In this document: piece by piece, positions 35,801 to 46,542 of the stretch
Numbering within the stretch: position 1 is the first letter of the stretch
How the letters are laid out: every line of letters begins with the position of its first letter
Source: Diadophis punctatus similis
Lineage: Eukaryota; Chordata; Lepidosauria; Squamata; Dipsadidae
Assembly: GCA_023053685.1 (NCBI GenBank)
Contig: JALIGW010000001.1
Coordinates: forward strand, 73,510,240-73,574,239
Direction of reading: 5' to 3'
Length of the DNA: 64,000 bases
Program-made: the position numbers and the translations under genes
The notes under the pieces: model-generated
The model's database searches: none
The model's input: the letters and a program-made list of their open reading frames with translations, nothing else
Told to the model about the DNA's origin: nothing

Positions 35801-36069
35801 CAGTGGTTCTTAACCAGGGGGTCACGATCCCTTTGGGGGTCGAACAACCCTTTCACAGGGGTTGGGAGACTTTGCCCGGACGCTGCCATTTGGGTTCTTT
35901 TACCCTCTGCGCATGCGCAGAACGCTTTGCGCATGCGCAGAGGGTAAAAGAACCCAAATGGCGGCGGCGGGGCAGTGGTTGCGGCGGCGGGCGCGGCGGC
36001 AGGGTGGGTCGCGGTGGGGGCATGGGGGCGGGGCGTAGGTCACGGCATTAGGAAGGTTGAGAACCACTG
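35801..36069. mobile_element. Non-autonomous hAT (CAGTGGTTCTTAACC family) with a perfect hairpin
   Basis: CAGTGGTTCTTAACC and GGTTGAGAACCACTG ends, exact GTCTAGAA duplications (35793-35800 and 36070-36077). Positions 35887-35960 form a near-perfect inverted repeat built from CCATTTGGGTTCTTTTACCC and CTCTGCGCATGCGCAG. The right part is a GCGGCGG-rich stretch. Confidence 0.93.
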
Positions 36070-36428
36070 GTCTAGAAGGACCAAGTGGCAAGAACTAATC
36101 TTAGGACCCAAAACATACCAAAACCACAATGAAATGGAACAGAGATTATGCCATTTCACTGTAAACAGATTTCTTTTTTTACACATTTAGGAATTTCTGC
36201 TTCTGAAATGAATCAAGGTAGGTGAGGACAAGACATGGGCAAAGAAGGATTTACATACGGCGTTAAGCCAAAATGAATTTACATATTTCTGACATAGTGG
36301 GATAAGTGAGCCAGATCAAAGAGCAAGGCAGATACTTGAAAATAGAAGGAAAAAAAGCTGCTTCTTGGCTGCATTAGAAGCAGCAAAGAATTTGCAAACC
36401 CATGGATTTTTCATTTAACCCTATAATT

Positions 36429-36588
36429 CAGGAGTTCCCAACCTCCGGTTCATGGTCCTACACCAGGCCGTGGCATGCCAAAAACCAAGTCGCGCAAATA
36501 CGTGAAACCCCATCCGCGGGATACAGGCAACAGGTGAAACCACGCCCCCCTCCGGTCCATGGAAAAACCTCCCCGCAAGGAATCACTG
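36429..36588. mobile_element. Short hAT MITE
   Basis: Starts CAGGAGTTCCCAACC, ends in a worn AGGAATCACTG, with exact CTATAATT duplications (36421-36428 and 36589-36596). The duplication is better preserved than the right terminus. Confidence 0.8.
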
Positions 36589-36596
36589 CTATAATT

Positions 36597-37016
36597 CACA
36601 ATCACCCCCAAAACAGCACTGTTACAAATGAATTTATCTCAAGGGTCTGGAAAATGATGTCAGCTAAAAACACAAGACAGGATCAAAAGCAGCCTTCTGG
36701 AGATGATTCATTAAAAAAACACTCATGTCTTGGCTGCTATTCAGATCAGACAACAGGATATGAAAGGTGGCAGAGTCTTGCAAAGATGCAAACATCTATC
36801 ATTGCCGATATGGCATCTGTTTGCTTTTTTTTCAAGGCGAAGAAAAATGATTTAACAAAAGAAGATCTTCACCATTCAAACCGAATGTCTTAAAGTCCTC
36901 ACCCAGATAACAGCATTTTAAAGATTGATTTACATAAACCTACTACAAAGCAACATTGTACAAGCATCAACAGTAGTGTGAAAGAACAAATATCCACAGT
37001 AACGAAGTTGGAAATA
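36597..37016. other. MTR intron 3 gap, nothing recognised
   Basis: Unique-looking intron between two transposons. Confidence 0.5.
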
Positions 37017-37412
37017 CAGGTAGTCCTTGACTTACAACAATTCATTCAGTGACATTTCAAAGTTACAACAGCACTGAAAAAAGTGACTTATGACCATTTT
37101 CAGAGTTACGACCTTTGCAGCATCCCCATGATCGTGTGATCAAAATTCAGATTCTTGGCAACTGGTTCATATTGATGACCATTGCTGTGTCCCAAGGTCA
37201 TGTGATCAACCTTTTGTGACCTTCTGACAAGCAAAGTCAATGGGGAATCCCGATTCACTTAACAATCAGGTTACTAACTTACCAAATGCAGTGTTTCACT
37301 TAACAGCTGAGGCAAGCAACGTAGTGAAATGGGGCAAAGTTCACTTCCCAAATGTCTCACTTAATAACAGAAATTTTGGGCTCAATTGTGGTCAAAAGTC
37401 AAGGGCTACCTG
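37017..37412. mobile_element. TA-flanked MITE family, copy 4 (well preserved)
   Basis: Starts caggtagtccttgacttac, ends gtcaagggctacctg, with TA at 37015-37016 and 37413-37414. Interior phrases cccattttacgacc-like, gtcaatggggaatcc and aagcaaagtcaatgg link it to the copies at 7705, 12715 and 51035. Confidence 0.8.
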
Positions 37413-37673
37413 TAACCAAGCAAAGCCTTGCTATTTTTGCAATTAGGCTCTTTTGGCAAATGATCAAGTGAGAGACGAGTGACAAATGAATGGTGGATTA
37501 CTGCCGCAGAGTTAATCCTTATGGGTTATTTCCTGTTTATCCAATCCTAATTTCCAAGACTAAATCATATTTCATCAAAAAATAAACAAATCAAAACCAC
37601 GCTTATCACAAACCTAATGGACTTCTTACACAAAATGAGCGTTGTCTTACCTGATACGCTCTTTCTCATCAGG

Positions 37674-37781
37674 AGGAGCCAGCAGTCAGGATGGGTTGTC
37701 TCCGCCCACTAGCAGTTGAGGACCGAGTCACTTTTTCTTAAAACCCTTGGATCCGCCCTCTGAGAACCCAGTTATGACGAA
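37674..37781. repeat. DIRS left inverted terminal repeat
   Basis: GGAGCCAGCAGTCAGGATGG through CCCAGTTATGAC is the reverse complement of 43487-43594 with very few differences. The outermost 38 bases (37636-37673) are paired not with the right end but with the internal region at 38050-38085. Confidence 0.92.
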
Positions 37782-38031
37782 TCCGAAGGGAGGACTCGAT
37801 GTGGCGAAAACTGCAGAACTGACGTCCTGGACATCCCAACTAGTGTAGACTGGTTCGTAAATGACCCAAAAAAGTTGAACAGAAACTTCCTTCTTTTTTT
37901 TTTTTTTAACGGAATCCAACTTGAAGAACTGGAAGAAGTCGAGAGTCCTTGAGGGACCAACGGCCGAACTGGTTCAACGGGAACCTAACCACGGTGAGTA
38001 TTAGCAAACAACGCAGACAATAGGGAGGGAG

Positions 38032-38120
38032 CTGACTGCTGGCTCCTCCTGATGAGAAAGAGCGTATCAGGTAAGACAACGCTCATTCTCCATCCTCTGA
38101 GGAGCCAGCAGTCAGGATGG
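38032..38120. repeat. DIRS internal complementary region
   Basis: Bases 38032-38085 are the complement of the left edge 37636-37689, and 38086-38120 the complement of the right edge 43573-43607. The join between the two halves, at 38085/38086, fixes the element's outer boundaries. In DIRS replication models this region aligns the two ends for circle formation. Confidence 0.88.
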
Positions 38121-38160
38121 GACATACCAAAGCAGTAGTACCCAAGGGAGGGACAAGAAA

Positions 38161-40161
38161 TCATGCGTTGTGGTTGAGAACTCTTTGTAACACTCTACGC
38201 CCGAAGGCCGCATCAGCCGATGCGTACTTGTCAATCCGGTAGTGTCGGATGAACGGAGTAGGAGACGCCCAGGTCGCCGCCCGACAGAGGTCTTCCAGCG
38301 GGCATTGAGTCGCCCAGGCGGCGGAAGTGGCTGCACTGCGCGTAGAATGTGCTGTGATTCCCGCGGGCCTCGGGAGCGATGCCATGTCGTAGGCCTTAGC
38401 GATGGCCCCCCGTATCCAGCGTCCGATGGTCGTGGACGACGCCTTGAGTCCCATGGACTGGGGCAAGAAGGTAACGAGCAGTGCTTCCGTCCTACGGAAC
38501 GGTCGTGTTCGATTGATGTAGACACGCAGGGCCCTGCGGACGTCTAAAGTGTGCAAGGACCTTTCGGAGGGATGTGACGGAGAAGAGCAGAAGGATGGTA
38601 AGATGAGTTCTTGAGCTCGATGGAAGGAGGAGTTAACCTTCGGAATGAAGGAAGGGTCCAAACGGAGAACGACTCTGTCGCTGTGGAAGATGCAGAGGTC
38701 ATCGTGGACAGAGAGGGCCCCGAGTTCAGAAATCCGACGGGCCGAGGTGATGGCGAGGAGGAATGCAACCTTGAGGGATAAATGACGGAGGGAAGCGTCT
38801 CGTAGTGGTTCGTATGGAGCCTCTGTTAAGGACTGCAGAACCCTGGGGAGGTCCCAGGTCGGGTACCTGTGAATCGCTGGGGGATGACAGTTGGAGACCC
38901 CTTTCAAGAACCGTCACACTGTTGGAATGTGAGACAGGGAGTCCCAATGACCGCACGACAGGACCGAAGACAGAGCCGCGAGTTGGCGGCGGAGGGTGTT
39001 GGGTGAAAGGCCTCTATCCAGCCCCCGCTTGAGGAACCGGAGGACCATTGGCATGGGAACATTGAGCGGGGAAAGATGTTGCGAGAAGCACCAGGAACAG
39101 AAAGCCTGCCAGGTTGCCGAGTAGACACGCTCCGTCGAAGGACGGCGAGACGCCTGGATGTAAAATATGACGTCCGGGTCGTAGAGCTGAGTCCTCAGGC
39201 TGCACCGCTCAATCGCCAAGCGGTCAGACGGCACCACCTGGGATCCGGGTGGAAGACCTCTCCCTGGCTGAGAAGAGACGGAATGGGAGGCAGAATCCAA
39301 TGGTCGGTCACTGAGAGAGTCACGAGCTCGGCAAACCAGGGTTGTCGGGGCCAGTACGGAGCAATTAAAATCAGTTCCGCTTCCTCCTGCAGCAGTTTCC
39401 TGAGGACTAGGGGTAGGATGGGAAGAGGGGGAAAGGCGTAGAGGAGACCCTCCGGCCACTGGCGTAGGAGGGTGTTGGTTCCCTCCGACCCCCGCGTCTG
39501 GTACCTGGTGTAATAGCGTGGCAGTTGTGCATTCTCCGGGGTCGCAAAGAGATCCACCGTCGGAGAACCGAACCTCCCGGAGATGGACTGGAAGACCGAT
39601 GGGTCCAGCCGCCATTCGGCTTGGTCCACCGTTGAGCGGCTCAGCCAGTCCGCCTGGACATTGGCCACCCCGGAAATGTGTTCCGACTGCAGAGACAGGA
39701 GGTGACGTTCTGCCCACAGTCCGATCTTCCTCGCCTCCTCCATTAGGGTCCGGGAGCGAGTGCCCCCCTGACGGTTTATATGCGCCTTGGTCGTGATGTT
39801 GTACGTTAAAAGGAGCACGTGAGACCCTGCTAGCAGATGTTTGAAGTGCCGTAGCGCGAGCGAGGCGGCGTGCAGCTCGAGCCAGTTGATGGAGCACCTG
39901 GCTTGGGCCTCTGACCACAGACCTTGCGCTGTGACACCTTCGCAATGGGCGCCCCATCCTGAAAGACTTGCGTCTGTTGTGACCGTGATGGGTGACTGAG
40001 GTAGGAACAGAGTCCCCTTGGCTAGGGCGGGTGAACGCCACCAGTTGAGGGAATGTCGAACAGACGGGGGCAGCCGGACCTTGCGAGGAGATGATCCGCA
40101 TTTGGCTTTCTGAAATGGAAGAAGGAACCATTGCAGATCCCGGGCGTGTAATCTTGCCCAA
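38161..40161 (-). pseudogene. DIRS tyrosine recombinase frame with one internal stop
   Basis: The frame runs 40161-38914, is cut by a TGA at 38914-38916, and continues to 38161. After a SAM-like N-terminal region (PSTERVYSATWQAFCSWCF) the catalytic domain shows ITSARRISELGAL (first Arg), AHSTRSAATSAAW (HxxR) and a later RHYRID with the candidate nucleophilic Tyr. It overlaps the RT/RNase H frame by about 1 kb. It would integrate the circular cDNA. Ends HNA at a stop close to the internal complementary region. Confidence 0.85.
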
Positions 40162-41030
40162 GGGGTTATGGAAATGCAGGAAACCATCTTGCCCAAGAGG
40201 GATGAAAGGGTGAGGATGGGGGAGGAAGCTGCCCCTTGAACCTGCGTAGCTAAGTCCCTGAGACTAACCTGGCGATCCTGGGAGAGGAATACCCTTCCTG
40301 CAGAGGAATCAATCACAGTTCCCAAATGTATTATGGACGTTGAGGGGGACAATTGGCTCTTGGACAGATTAATAGAAAAACCCTGGTCAGTGAGGACCTC
40401 GGTGACTACCTGGAGATGACCTCGCGCTACGTCCTCGGACGAAGCGTGCACCAAAATGTCATCTAGGTAACATTGTACTTTAATAGGGAAGGACCGAAGG
40501 TGACCCGCCAGGACTGACAGGATCTTAGTGAAAACTCTGGGTGCAGAAGAAAGCCCAAAGGGAAGGGCCCTGTATTGGAAATGACGGTCTGCATAGCAGA
40601 ATCTGAGGTACCTACGGTGCTGGTGAGCGATAGGAATATGTAAATAAGCCTCCGTTAAGTCTAGTGAAGCCATGAAGTCCCCCGGCCGGATGCAGGCCAA
40701 GATGGATTTAAGCGAATGCATCCGGAATTTCCTGTAAGAAATGTAGTGGTTTAAACGTTTGAGTTCTAGAATTGCCCGCCATCCCCCCGAAGCCTTGGGT
40801 ACCACAAAGAGGTTCGAATAGAATCCTTGGAAGAGCTAATCAGGGGGCACCTCCTGAATAGCCCTAATATCCAGCAGGTGTTGGACCGCCTCAGCCATGA
40901 GCGCCCGTTTAGCTGGGTTCCTGGCCGTGGGGCACCTGACGAAGGCTCCGGGGGGAAGGGAGAGGAACTCCAGAGTCAAACCATGCCTAATTGTGTTGAG
41001 AACCCAGGAATCTTCTGTTGTAGATTCCCA
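39195..41030 (-). pseudogene. DIRS reverse transcriptase/RNase H frame with stops
   Basis: The RT reads LFVVPKASGGWRAILELK, HIPIAHQHRRYLRFCYAD, ALPFGLSSAPRVFTK and the catalytic YLDDILVHAS. RNase H follows with ITVTTDASLSGWGAHCEG. The open stretch is 40805-39195; upstream the same frame is crossed by a TAG near 40836 and a TGA near 41028. These look like point decay, so the copy is probably dead although the domains are well preserved. Confidence 0.88.
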
Positions 41031-41391
41031 TCAGTCAGCAAAATACTTGAGACGACCCCCTATAGGGGCGTCCGTAAGGGCGAAAGACCTGCTACTTCCC
41101 TCTCTTGGCGGGGCGCCCTCCGGCACCACCGCGGGACTGACGTCTGAATTGCCTCCCCCTGCCGGCCCTGTCCTGATGGGAACGGTACCTGCCTGAATAC
41201 TGACCTGGGGACCGGGGAAAGTTGGAGCCCTGGTCAGTGTGGCGAAAGGGCCGCCTGAAGTAGGGGGTCTGTCGCGGGAGGCCTCTGCGAGAAAACGATG
41301 GTAGGATCTTCCGTTTGTCCTTTGACTCGACGAGAAATGGATCGAGGGAGTCGCCGAAGAGCTGTTTGCCCTTGAGGGGCTTAGAAGCAAG

Positions 41392-42795
41392 TCACCATTT
41401 GTGGCGAGTCCCCACGGGCCATTGTTTGAGCCAGAGCATGCGGCGTGCAACCAGGGTAGACGCCATTGCCTTAGATGTGAACTTAGATGTGTACAGCGTG
41501 GAGTCAGCAAGAAATTGGCAGGTAGCAAAAATTTTGTTCAGATCTTGATGTGCCCGTATGTTGGTATCCGGAATAAGATCTTGTAACTGTTTCAGCCAAA
41601 GGAGGGCCACTCTGGCAAAGAAGGAAGATGTGGACGCCGCCTTGATGGCCCAGGCCGCCGACTGGTGAGCGCGCACCAGAGCCTGTTCCAATTTCCGATC
41701 TTCAGGCTTGAGGTTTTCCTCCGATTCGCTTGGAAGCGTTGTCTGGGCGTGGAGGGCCAAGACTGGAGGGTCTACTGCTGGAACTTCGAGGAGATCCCCC
41801 AAGTCAGAGGCCACATTGAAGAATTGGCACTCAAGAGTGGAAGGGTTCAGCCCAGTTGCGGGCGCTGTCCATTGATTCCTTACTGTATCTAAGAACAGCG
41901 AGGGAGCCGGGACTGAATCCGGTTCCGGAGTTACAGAGGAGAAGATTGGGCCCAGAGGGGTGGTCAGAGCCGGTGCTGGAGTGACCGGAGCTGAAAGCCC
42001 CGCTGCGGCTCTGGCTTTGGCCAGAAGGGACTTGTAAAGACCCGGGGGGAAAAGGGCCGCAGACTGGGGCTGAGTAGAGGTAGTTGCCTCATCTTCTGAC
42101 AGGTCACCCATGGTGTCCAACTGTGTTGAAGGGAAGTCATCGAGATTATCCTCCTCAGAGATATTGGACAACTGATCCGCAGCCAGGAAGTCAGCGCTGG
42201 TTCTTGGTTGAGGATGCAGCTGAGGGGAAGAGGAACCTGATCCTAATGGTGGCAGGGAAGCTGCCAAATTTTGAAGGTTAGCCGTAATACTAGTTTGGAC
42301 AGCAGCCGCAATCCACTGTTGTATTAAGGCTGGATCAAATGGAAGAAGGCCTGGAGCCTGTCCTTGATCCTGATGGGGCCCTGGATCCTGGGCCACAGTA
42401 GGAGGAGGAGGAGGGGCGGAATCCACCCCTAGACTGGGACCTTGAGGATTGGAGGTGTCTTGGCCATCCCCTTGACTGGAGAGTTGCGGGGGGGCAGATG
42501 GTATCCCTAATCCCCCGGGCCCCCACAGATTAGGAGAAATCTGAGGCAAAGTTGTAGCCTCCAGGGAAGGAGCCTCTGCAGGCCTGGTATTAGAGGCCTG
42601 GGAATGATTGGATTTCGCAGCCCTGTCGTGGATCCTTTGGAGGGTGCGATCCCTACGTTGTTCCACCCTTGTAGGCTCCGCCCTGCCGGCCTGTGCTGAA
42701 GAGGAGGCCACAGCCTCATCGTCGTTGGGCCTATTGGACTTTTGCTTGCGCTTCCCGCCAGGTTTTGATGAGGTGGGAGGCATCCCTTTGGCCAT
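41392..42795 (-). CDS. DIRS gag-like protein (467 aa)
   Basis: An uninterrupted frame from ATG at 42795, starting with a basic KPGGKRKQKSNRPNDDE segment, then a Pro/Ser/Gln-rich low-complexity region (about residues 60-230), and an alpha-helical C-terminal part with LEQALVRAHQSAAWAIKAAS. No zinc knuckle was seen. Its position before the RT frame and its likeness to other vertebrate DIRS first ORFs suggest a gag-like role. It overlaps the pol frame's upstream extension (41031-41528). Confidence 0.75.
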   Translation of the reverse strand: MAKGMPPTSSKPGGKRKQKSNRPNDDEAVASSSAQAGRAEPTRVEQRRDRTLQRIHDRAAKSNHSQASNTRPAEAPSLEATTLPQISPNLWGPGGLGIPSAPPQLSSQGDGQDTSNPQGPSLGVDSAPPPPPTVAQDPGPHQDQGQAPGLLPFDPALIQQWIAAAVQTSITANLQNLAASLPPLGSGSSSPQLHPQPRTSADFLAADQLSNISEEDNLDDFPSTQLDTMGDLSEDEATTSTQPQSAALFPPGLYKSLLAKARAAAGLSAPVTPAPALTTPLGPIFSSVTPEPDSVPAPSLFLDTVRNQWTAPATGLNPSTLECQFFNVASDLGDLLEVPAVDPPVLALHAQTTLPSESEENLKPEDRKLEQALVRAHQSAAWAIKAASTSSFFARVALLWLKQLQDLIPDTNIRAHQDLNKIFATCQFLADSTLYTSKFTSKAMASTLVARRMLWLKQWPVGTRHKW

Positions 42796-43486
42796 GACTC
42801 CTAATTATGCTGCTCCTCTTGAGGAGGGCCTGCTGGATGAGTATTTGTAGGCCGCTCTCCCCCCCCCCTCTGGAGGGAATCCTCTGCCGATCCCTTCGGC
42901 AGCTCCAATCCCGGAGAATAAGGCGTTCCGTGGAGATAAGCCCCCTGGAGCACGTGTGGCCGGTAGTTGGATGCCGCACGAGGAAGTGCCAAATTCAAAG
43001 TCGGGAGCCCTCCGCGATCGATTCTCTAGCAGCAGGCTTCGGCTGGGAACCTCATGGCTGCGCTAAGTTTCGCTTTCGCTTTCCGGCTCCCCGGGCACCA
43101 AAACGGCGGCGGCAAGAAGAAACTCGCTCCGATCCTGCGATCCCAGTGAGTGAGGGCGCGGCGACGGGATGAGCCCTTGCAGCCAGAGCCGGAGCGGCCA
43201 CTCAAACGGCCGAATTAGCTGGCTGCAGCCGCGGAGCGAGGATCCCTTCGGAAGGGGGGGGGGTCGGGAGGGGTTAGGCCAGAGGCCCAAAGCCCCACGT
43301 GGCAGCCTAGGTGACCAGCGGCTTGCCACTCTCCCTCACTCACTAATAAAGTCCAAGAATCCAAATAAATTGAAATAATATAACCTGATTTTCTTCGTGC
43401 AAACACAAAAGGAAGAGAGAAAATCCTCTGGAGGAACCAGCAGTTGGGATGTGTTGTTTTCGCCACGTCCTACTTCTGCTGAGGAC

Positions 43487-43594
43487 GAGTCATAACTGGG
43501 GTCTCAGAGGGCGGATCCAAGGGTTTTAAGAAAAAGTGACTCGGTCCTCAACTGCTAGTGGGCGGAGACAACCCATCCTGACTGCTGGTTCCTC
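43487..43594. repeat. DIRS right inverted terminal repeat
   Basis: Inverse of 37674-37781. The adjoining outer bases GGATGGAGAA (to 43607) are found only in the internal complementary region. Confidence 0.92.
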
Positions 43595-43782
43595 AGAGGA
43601 TGGAGAATTTATATTTTCCCCATGAATAGTTATGTTGCTTTATAGCATCCCTCCCTTACCAATCTAGTACAATCTAGACATATTGGTCTCAGTTGCCATA
43701 ATTCCCAGCCAGCCAGCCAGCCTGGTCAAAGCTGGTCAAAGGAAAACCCAAACTCGACAAGCAAGAAATCCAAAACTCTCAC

Positions 43783-43872
43783 CAGATGTTCAAGGCTGTA
43801 GTCAGCTTGTGCTATTTTAGTACTGCTGAAAGTATTTGTCTCAATGATATCAGCGCCAGAAAGCAAGTATTC
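43783..43872 (-). CDS. MTR: MTR exon 3 (residues 90-119)
   Basis: A 90-bp phase 0/0 exon, acceptor gcttacag and donor CTG/gtgaga. It encodes [20 protein letters not shown] and [19 protein letters not shown] is the classic homocysteine-methyltransferase barrel motif. It lies 175 bp from the end of the DIRS element. Confidence 0.97.
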
Positions 43873-43897
43873 CTGTAAGCAGAACAGAACAATTGAA

Positions 43898-44130
43898 TAG
43901 CAGTAGCAACAGCACTTAGATTTACAGTAGATACCACCCATAGTGCTTTACAGCACTATCTGAGCAGTTTACAAAGTCAGCCTATTGCCCTCAACAATCT
44001 GAGCCCTTGTTTTACCAAACTCGAAAGGATGGAAGGCTGAGTCAACCTTGAGCCAGTCAGGATTGAACTGTGGGAAGAGTTAGCCTGCAATACTGCATTC
44101 TGACCACTGCATCACCAGGACTCATACTCC
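43898..44130 (-). mobile_element. tRNA-derived SINE (AGCAATAGCACTT-tailed), copy 2
   Basis: Matches the copy at 15541: tagcagtagcaacagcactt tail at left, tagtgctttacagcactatc, aaggatggaaggctgagtca and a tRNA-like head at right (ctgcatcaccaggactc). Confidence 0.8.
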
Positions 44131-44496
44131 ATTAGCTCATACTTCCATCTGAAGCTTGGAAATCCAGGTAACTGATAATGGGAAATGTGGCACAACCAGA
44201 TATGGGCAGGGCTTATTGTAAGGGCTTATTTTGAGGATGTATAATCTAACCTTCCCTACTATGGATTTTAATTCAACGGGGGTCTGTACTAGTGTTTTTA
44301 AACAGAGTACCAGCTCCAGAACGAAGAGGGTTAGGAAGAAAGGCTCTTATAATTAGTCTTGAAATAACAATAAGCAACAGTAGTATTTGGAGAAGGCCTA
44401 TAGAGCAAAGTTTAATTTCCTTCAGGAATCATTCTAAATAGTGCTATTGTTGGGGACATACTTGAAAATTAAAGCATAATTTAGAGTCACCACGTA
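44131..44496. other. MTR intron 2 gap, nothing recognised
   Basis: No supported feature. Confidence 0.5.
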
Positions 44497-44712
44497 CTAT
44501 GTTTCCCTGGGTCTTATATTAATTTTTGCTCCAAAAAATTGATATTAGAGCTTATTTTCCAGTTAGGGCTTATTTTAGGGGAAATACGGTACTAAATGCA
44601 TTCATCTACTTGACTATCTTAACTGGGGCTTATTTTGGGGTAGAGCTTATATTACAAGCATCCAGAAAAATTATTTTCCGGTTGTGTCTTATTTTTGAGA
44701 AAACACAGCAGA
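44497..44712. mobile_element. TA-flanked MITE, relative of 3991-4797, degraded
   Basis: It starts ctatgtttccctgggtctta after TA (44495-44496). Sub-ends at 44589 (ggggaaatacgg then TA) and near 44712 (gagaaaacacag) suggest two fused or duplicated right termini. AGGGCTTATTTT-type motifs repeat inside. Confidence 0.6.
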
Positions 44713-44737
44713 TGCTGCTTGAAATCTGTAGACACAC

Positions 44738-45146
44738 CAGGGGTGGGTTCCTACTGGTGCGGTCCAGTGCGCAGCTCAGGTAGAGAGCCGCCAATTGCGC
44801 AATTTGTGTGCAGTGGCTCCGGTGCTGTCTTCGCCGGTCCGAAATATTTTTTGGCAATTTTTCAGCTTCTTTTGCTTCCTGTGCATGCGTGGAAGCAAAA
44901 TCTTGTCGAAATCTCACAAGGGGACGTGTGTGTGTGTGAGATTTCGGCAAGATTTTGCTTCCGCGCATGTGCGAAAGCAAAAAATTGCCAAAATCGCGTA
45001 TGCGCGCGCGTCCCCTCACAACATTTTGGCAAGATTTTGCTTCCGCGCATGCATGGAAGCAAAATCGCATTTGGGGGTTCGCGCACCCGCAACATGGCGA
45101 TGCGCGCACAGCGCACCGGTAGGGACGGAGGAGCAACCCGACCCTG
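44738..45146. mobile_element. Non-autonomous hAT (CAGGGGTGGGTTCC family) with three hairpin repeats
   Basis: Ends CAGGGGTGGGTTCC and a worn GAGCAACCCGACCCTG with exact AGACACAC duplications (44730-44737 and 45147-45154). TTTTGCTTCCGCGCATG-type palindromes start at 44870, 44953 and 45034, a period near 82 bp. ORFs on both strands here mirror each other and are not genes. Confidence 0.88.
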
Positions 45147-45360
45147 AGACACACCTATATACTCAAATCTGGTAAACTGAAGAGCAACGCAAAACAAAGT
45201 TCATCTGTAATTAAATTATTCAACAGTCAGAAAACAGAACTTGTAGTCAATGGCTATTGAATAGATGGTTGCTCTAATCAATCCCAAAGATACATTATCA
45301 ATGAGCAAAACACTGTCTACTATAGATTACATATCTAAATGTAGTTCATAAAATCATATA

Positions 45361-45780
45361 CCAAAATGTCCTTCCTGTTAATGACTACTTCAGCTTCAAC
45401 CGCAGCAATACACGAGCACGTAATAGATTCAAACTAAATGTAAACCGCTCCAAACTCGACTGCAGAAAATACAACTTCAGCAACAGAGTGATCAATGCCT
45501 GGAATGCACTACCTGACTCTGTGGTTTCTTCCCCAAACCCCAAAAACTTTAACCTTAGACTGTCTACAGTCGACCTCTCCCCGTTTCTAAGAGGTCTGTA
45601 AGGGGCGTGCTTAAGCGCACCACTGTGCCTACCGTCCCTGTCCTACTGTCCTATTGTCCTCTTTTATCATTACTTTTCACTTATGTTTATACAAACTACT
45701 ACTATCCTATACATGTTTGACAAATAAATAAATAAATAAATAAATAAATAAACAAACAAACAAACAAACATATAGTTAAC
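45361..45780 (+). mobile_element. Non-LTR retrotransposon ORF2 C-terminus with AAATA/AAACA tail
   Basis: The plus strand reads YFSFNRSNTRARNRFKLNV, CRKYNFSNRVINAWNALPDS and SPNPKNFNLRLSTVDLSPF then a stop at 45599-45601, followed by a C-rich 3' UTR and a tail of AAAT and AAAC units (45721-45768). The R.INAWN.LPDSVV motif is typical of LINE ORF2 C-termini. The clade is not settled. Confidence 0.7.
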
Positions 45781-46534
45781 AGTTTGTCTACCATTATTGG
45801 TAAAGTAACTAGGTGTAAAATGGGACATTTTCCCTGATCACTTTTAGTTCAGTTATTAATCTTTGAGATTAGAGGAAAAGCTTTAGAAATCCTCTCAACT
45901 GCAAACTCAGCTTATGCTTTTTTCATTATTTGAACAGCAGGAGAGGAAACTCTACAATATATTATACAATTAAATTATTACTGAAAGTGGCAAAAGAAGC
46001 AATTCCTGTTCCATATTCATGTTGTTACACTGTACAAAGAAATGTAGTTATATTTCAGATTTGGAGGCTCCAATATGACTGTCTCAGTTTAAACTCTTGG
46101 ATTTTTTTTTCCCACTCAGCAGTAAAGAAAATAAACGAGGACAAAGGTAATTACAGAATGTTGTATTTTAATCAAAATGCTACCAGGAAGAATTCCCAAT
46201 TTAGATTTTCAGTGAAATTGACTGATGGCTGAATCTATTTCTCTGTGTACCCAGTCTTTTTAAAAATTAAGAAAATATCAATATTTTCAAGTGTAATTTC
46301 TTTTGAAATAACTTCTGTAAGTATGTTATGTGTTTTTGTGTATCTGTTTCTGCAACTCACAAAAGATAAAAGCGCTGAATGTTTTCAAAACAAACAGATC
46401 CTGCAGTAAAACACTGATACATATTACCAATGCACAGATGTGCTAGTATTTAAAGGCTCAAACCTGGATAATAGTTTTGTAGCACTAGTAACTTCTTAGA
46501 AATTGGAGAAACCCTTTCCCTTCCATTCCTGTTT
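45781..46534. other. MTR intron 2 gap, nothing recognised
   Basis: Unique-looking AT-rich intron; the ORF at 45930-46232 is unconserved by eye. Confidence 0.45.
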
Positions 46535-46542
46535 GATAGTAC

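Larger units (their letters stand above)
37636..43607 (-). mobile_element. DIRS-type tyrosine-recombinase retrotransposon, nearly full length
   Basis: About 5.97 kb in MTR intron 3, transcribed in the MTR direction. Order on the minus strand: gag-like frame (42795-41392), RT/RNase H frame (about 41030-39195), tyrosine recombinase frame (40161-38161), overlapping. Inverted termini (37674-37781 and 43487-43594) and an internal complementary region (38032-38120) matching both outer ends are the DIRS diagnostic. There is no LTR or integrase. Stops in the RT and recombinase frames show this copy is not fully coding. Confidence 0.9.

Noticed and set aside
38112..43466. Plus-strand ORFs across the DIRS element
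   Set aside because: They are antisense to well-supported gag, RT/RNase H and recombinase frames and contain no domain.
44630..45197. ORFs with CFRACAKAKNCQN and mirror peptides on the opposite strand
   Set aside because: Arise from the palindromic repeats in the hAT at 44738-45146.
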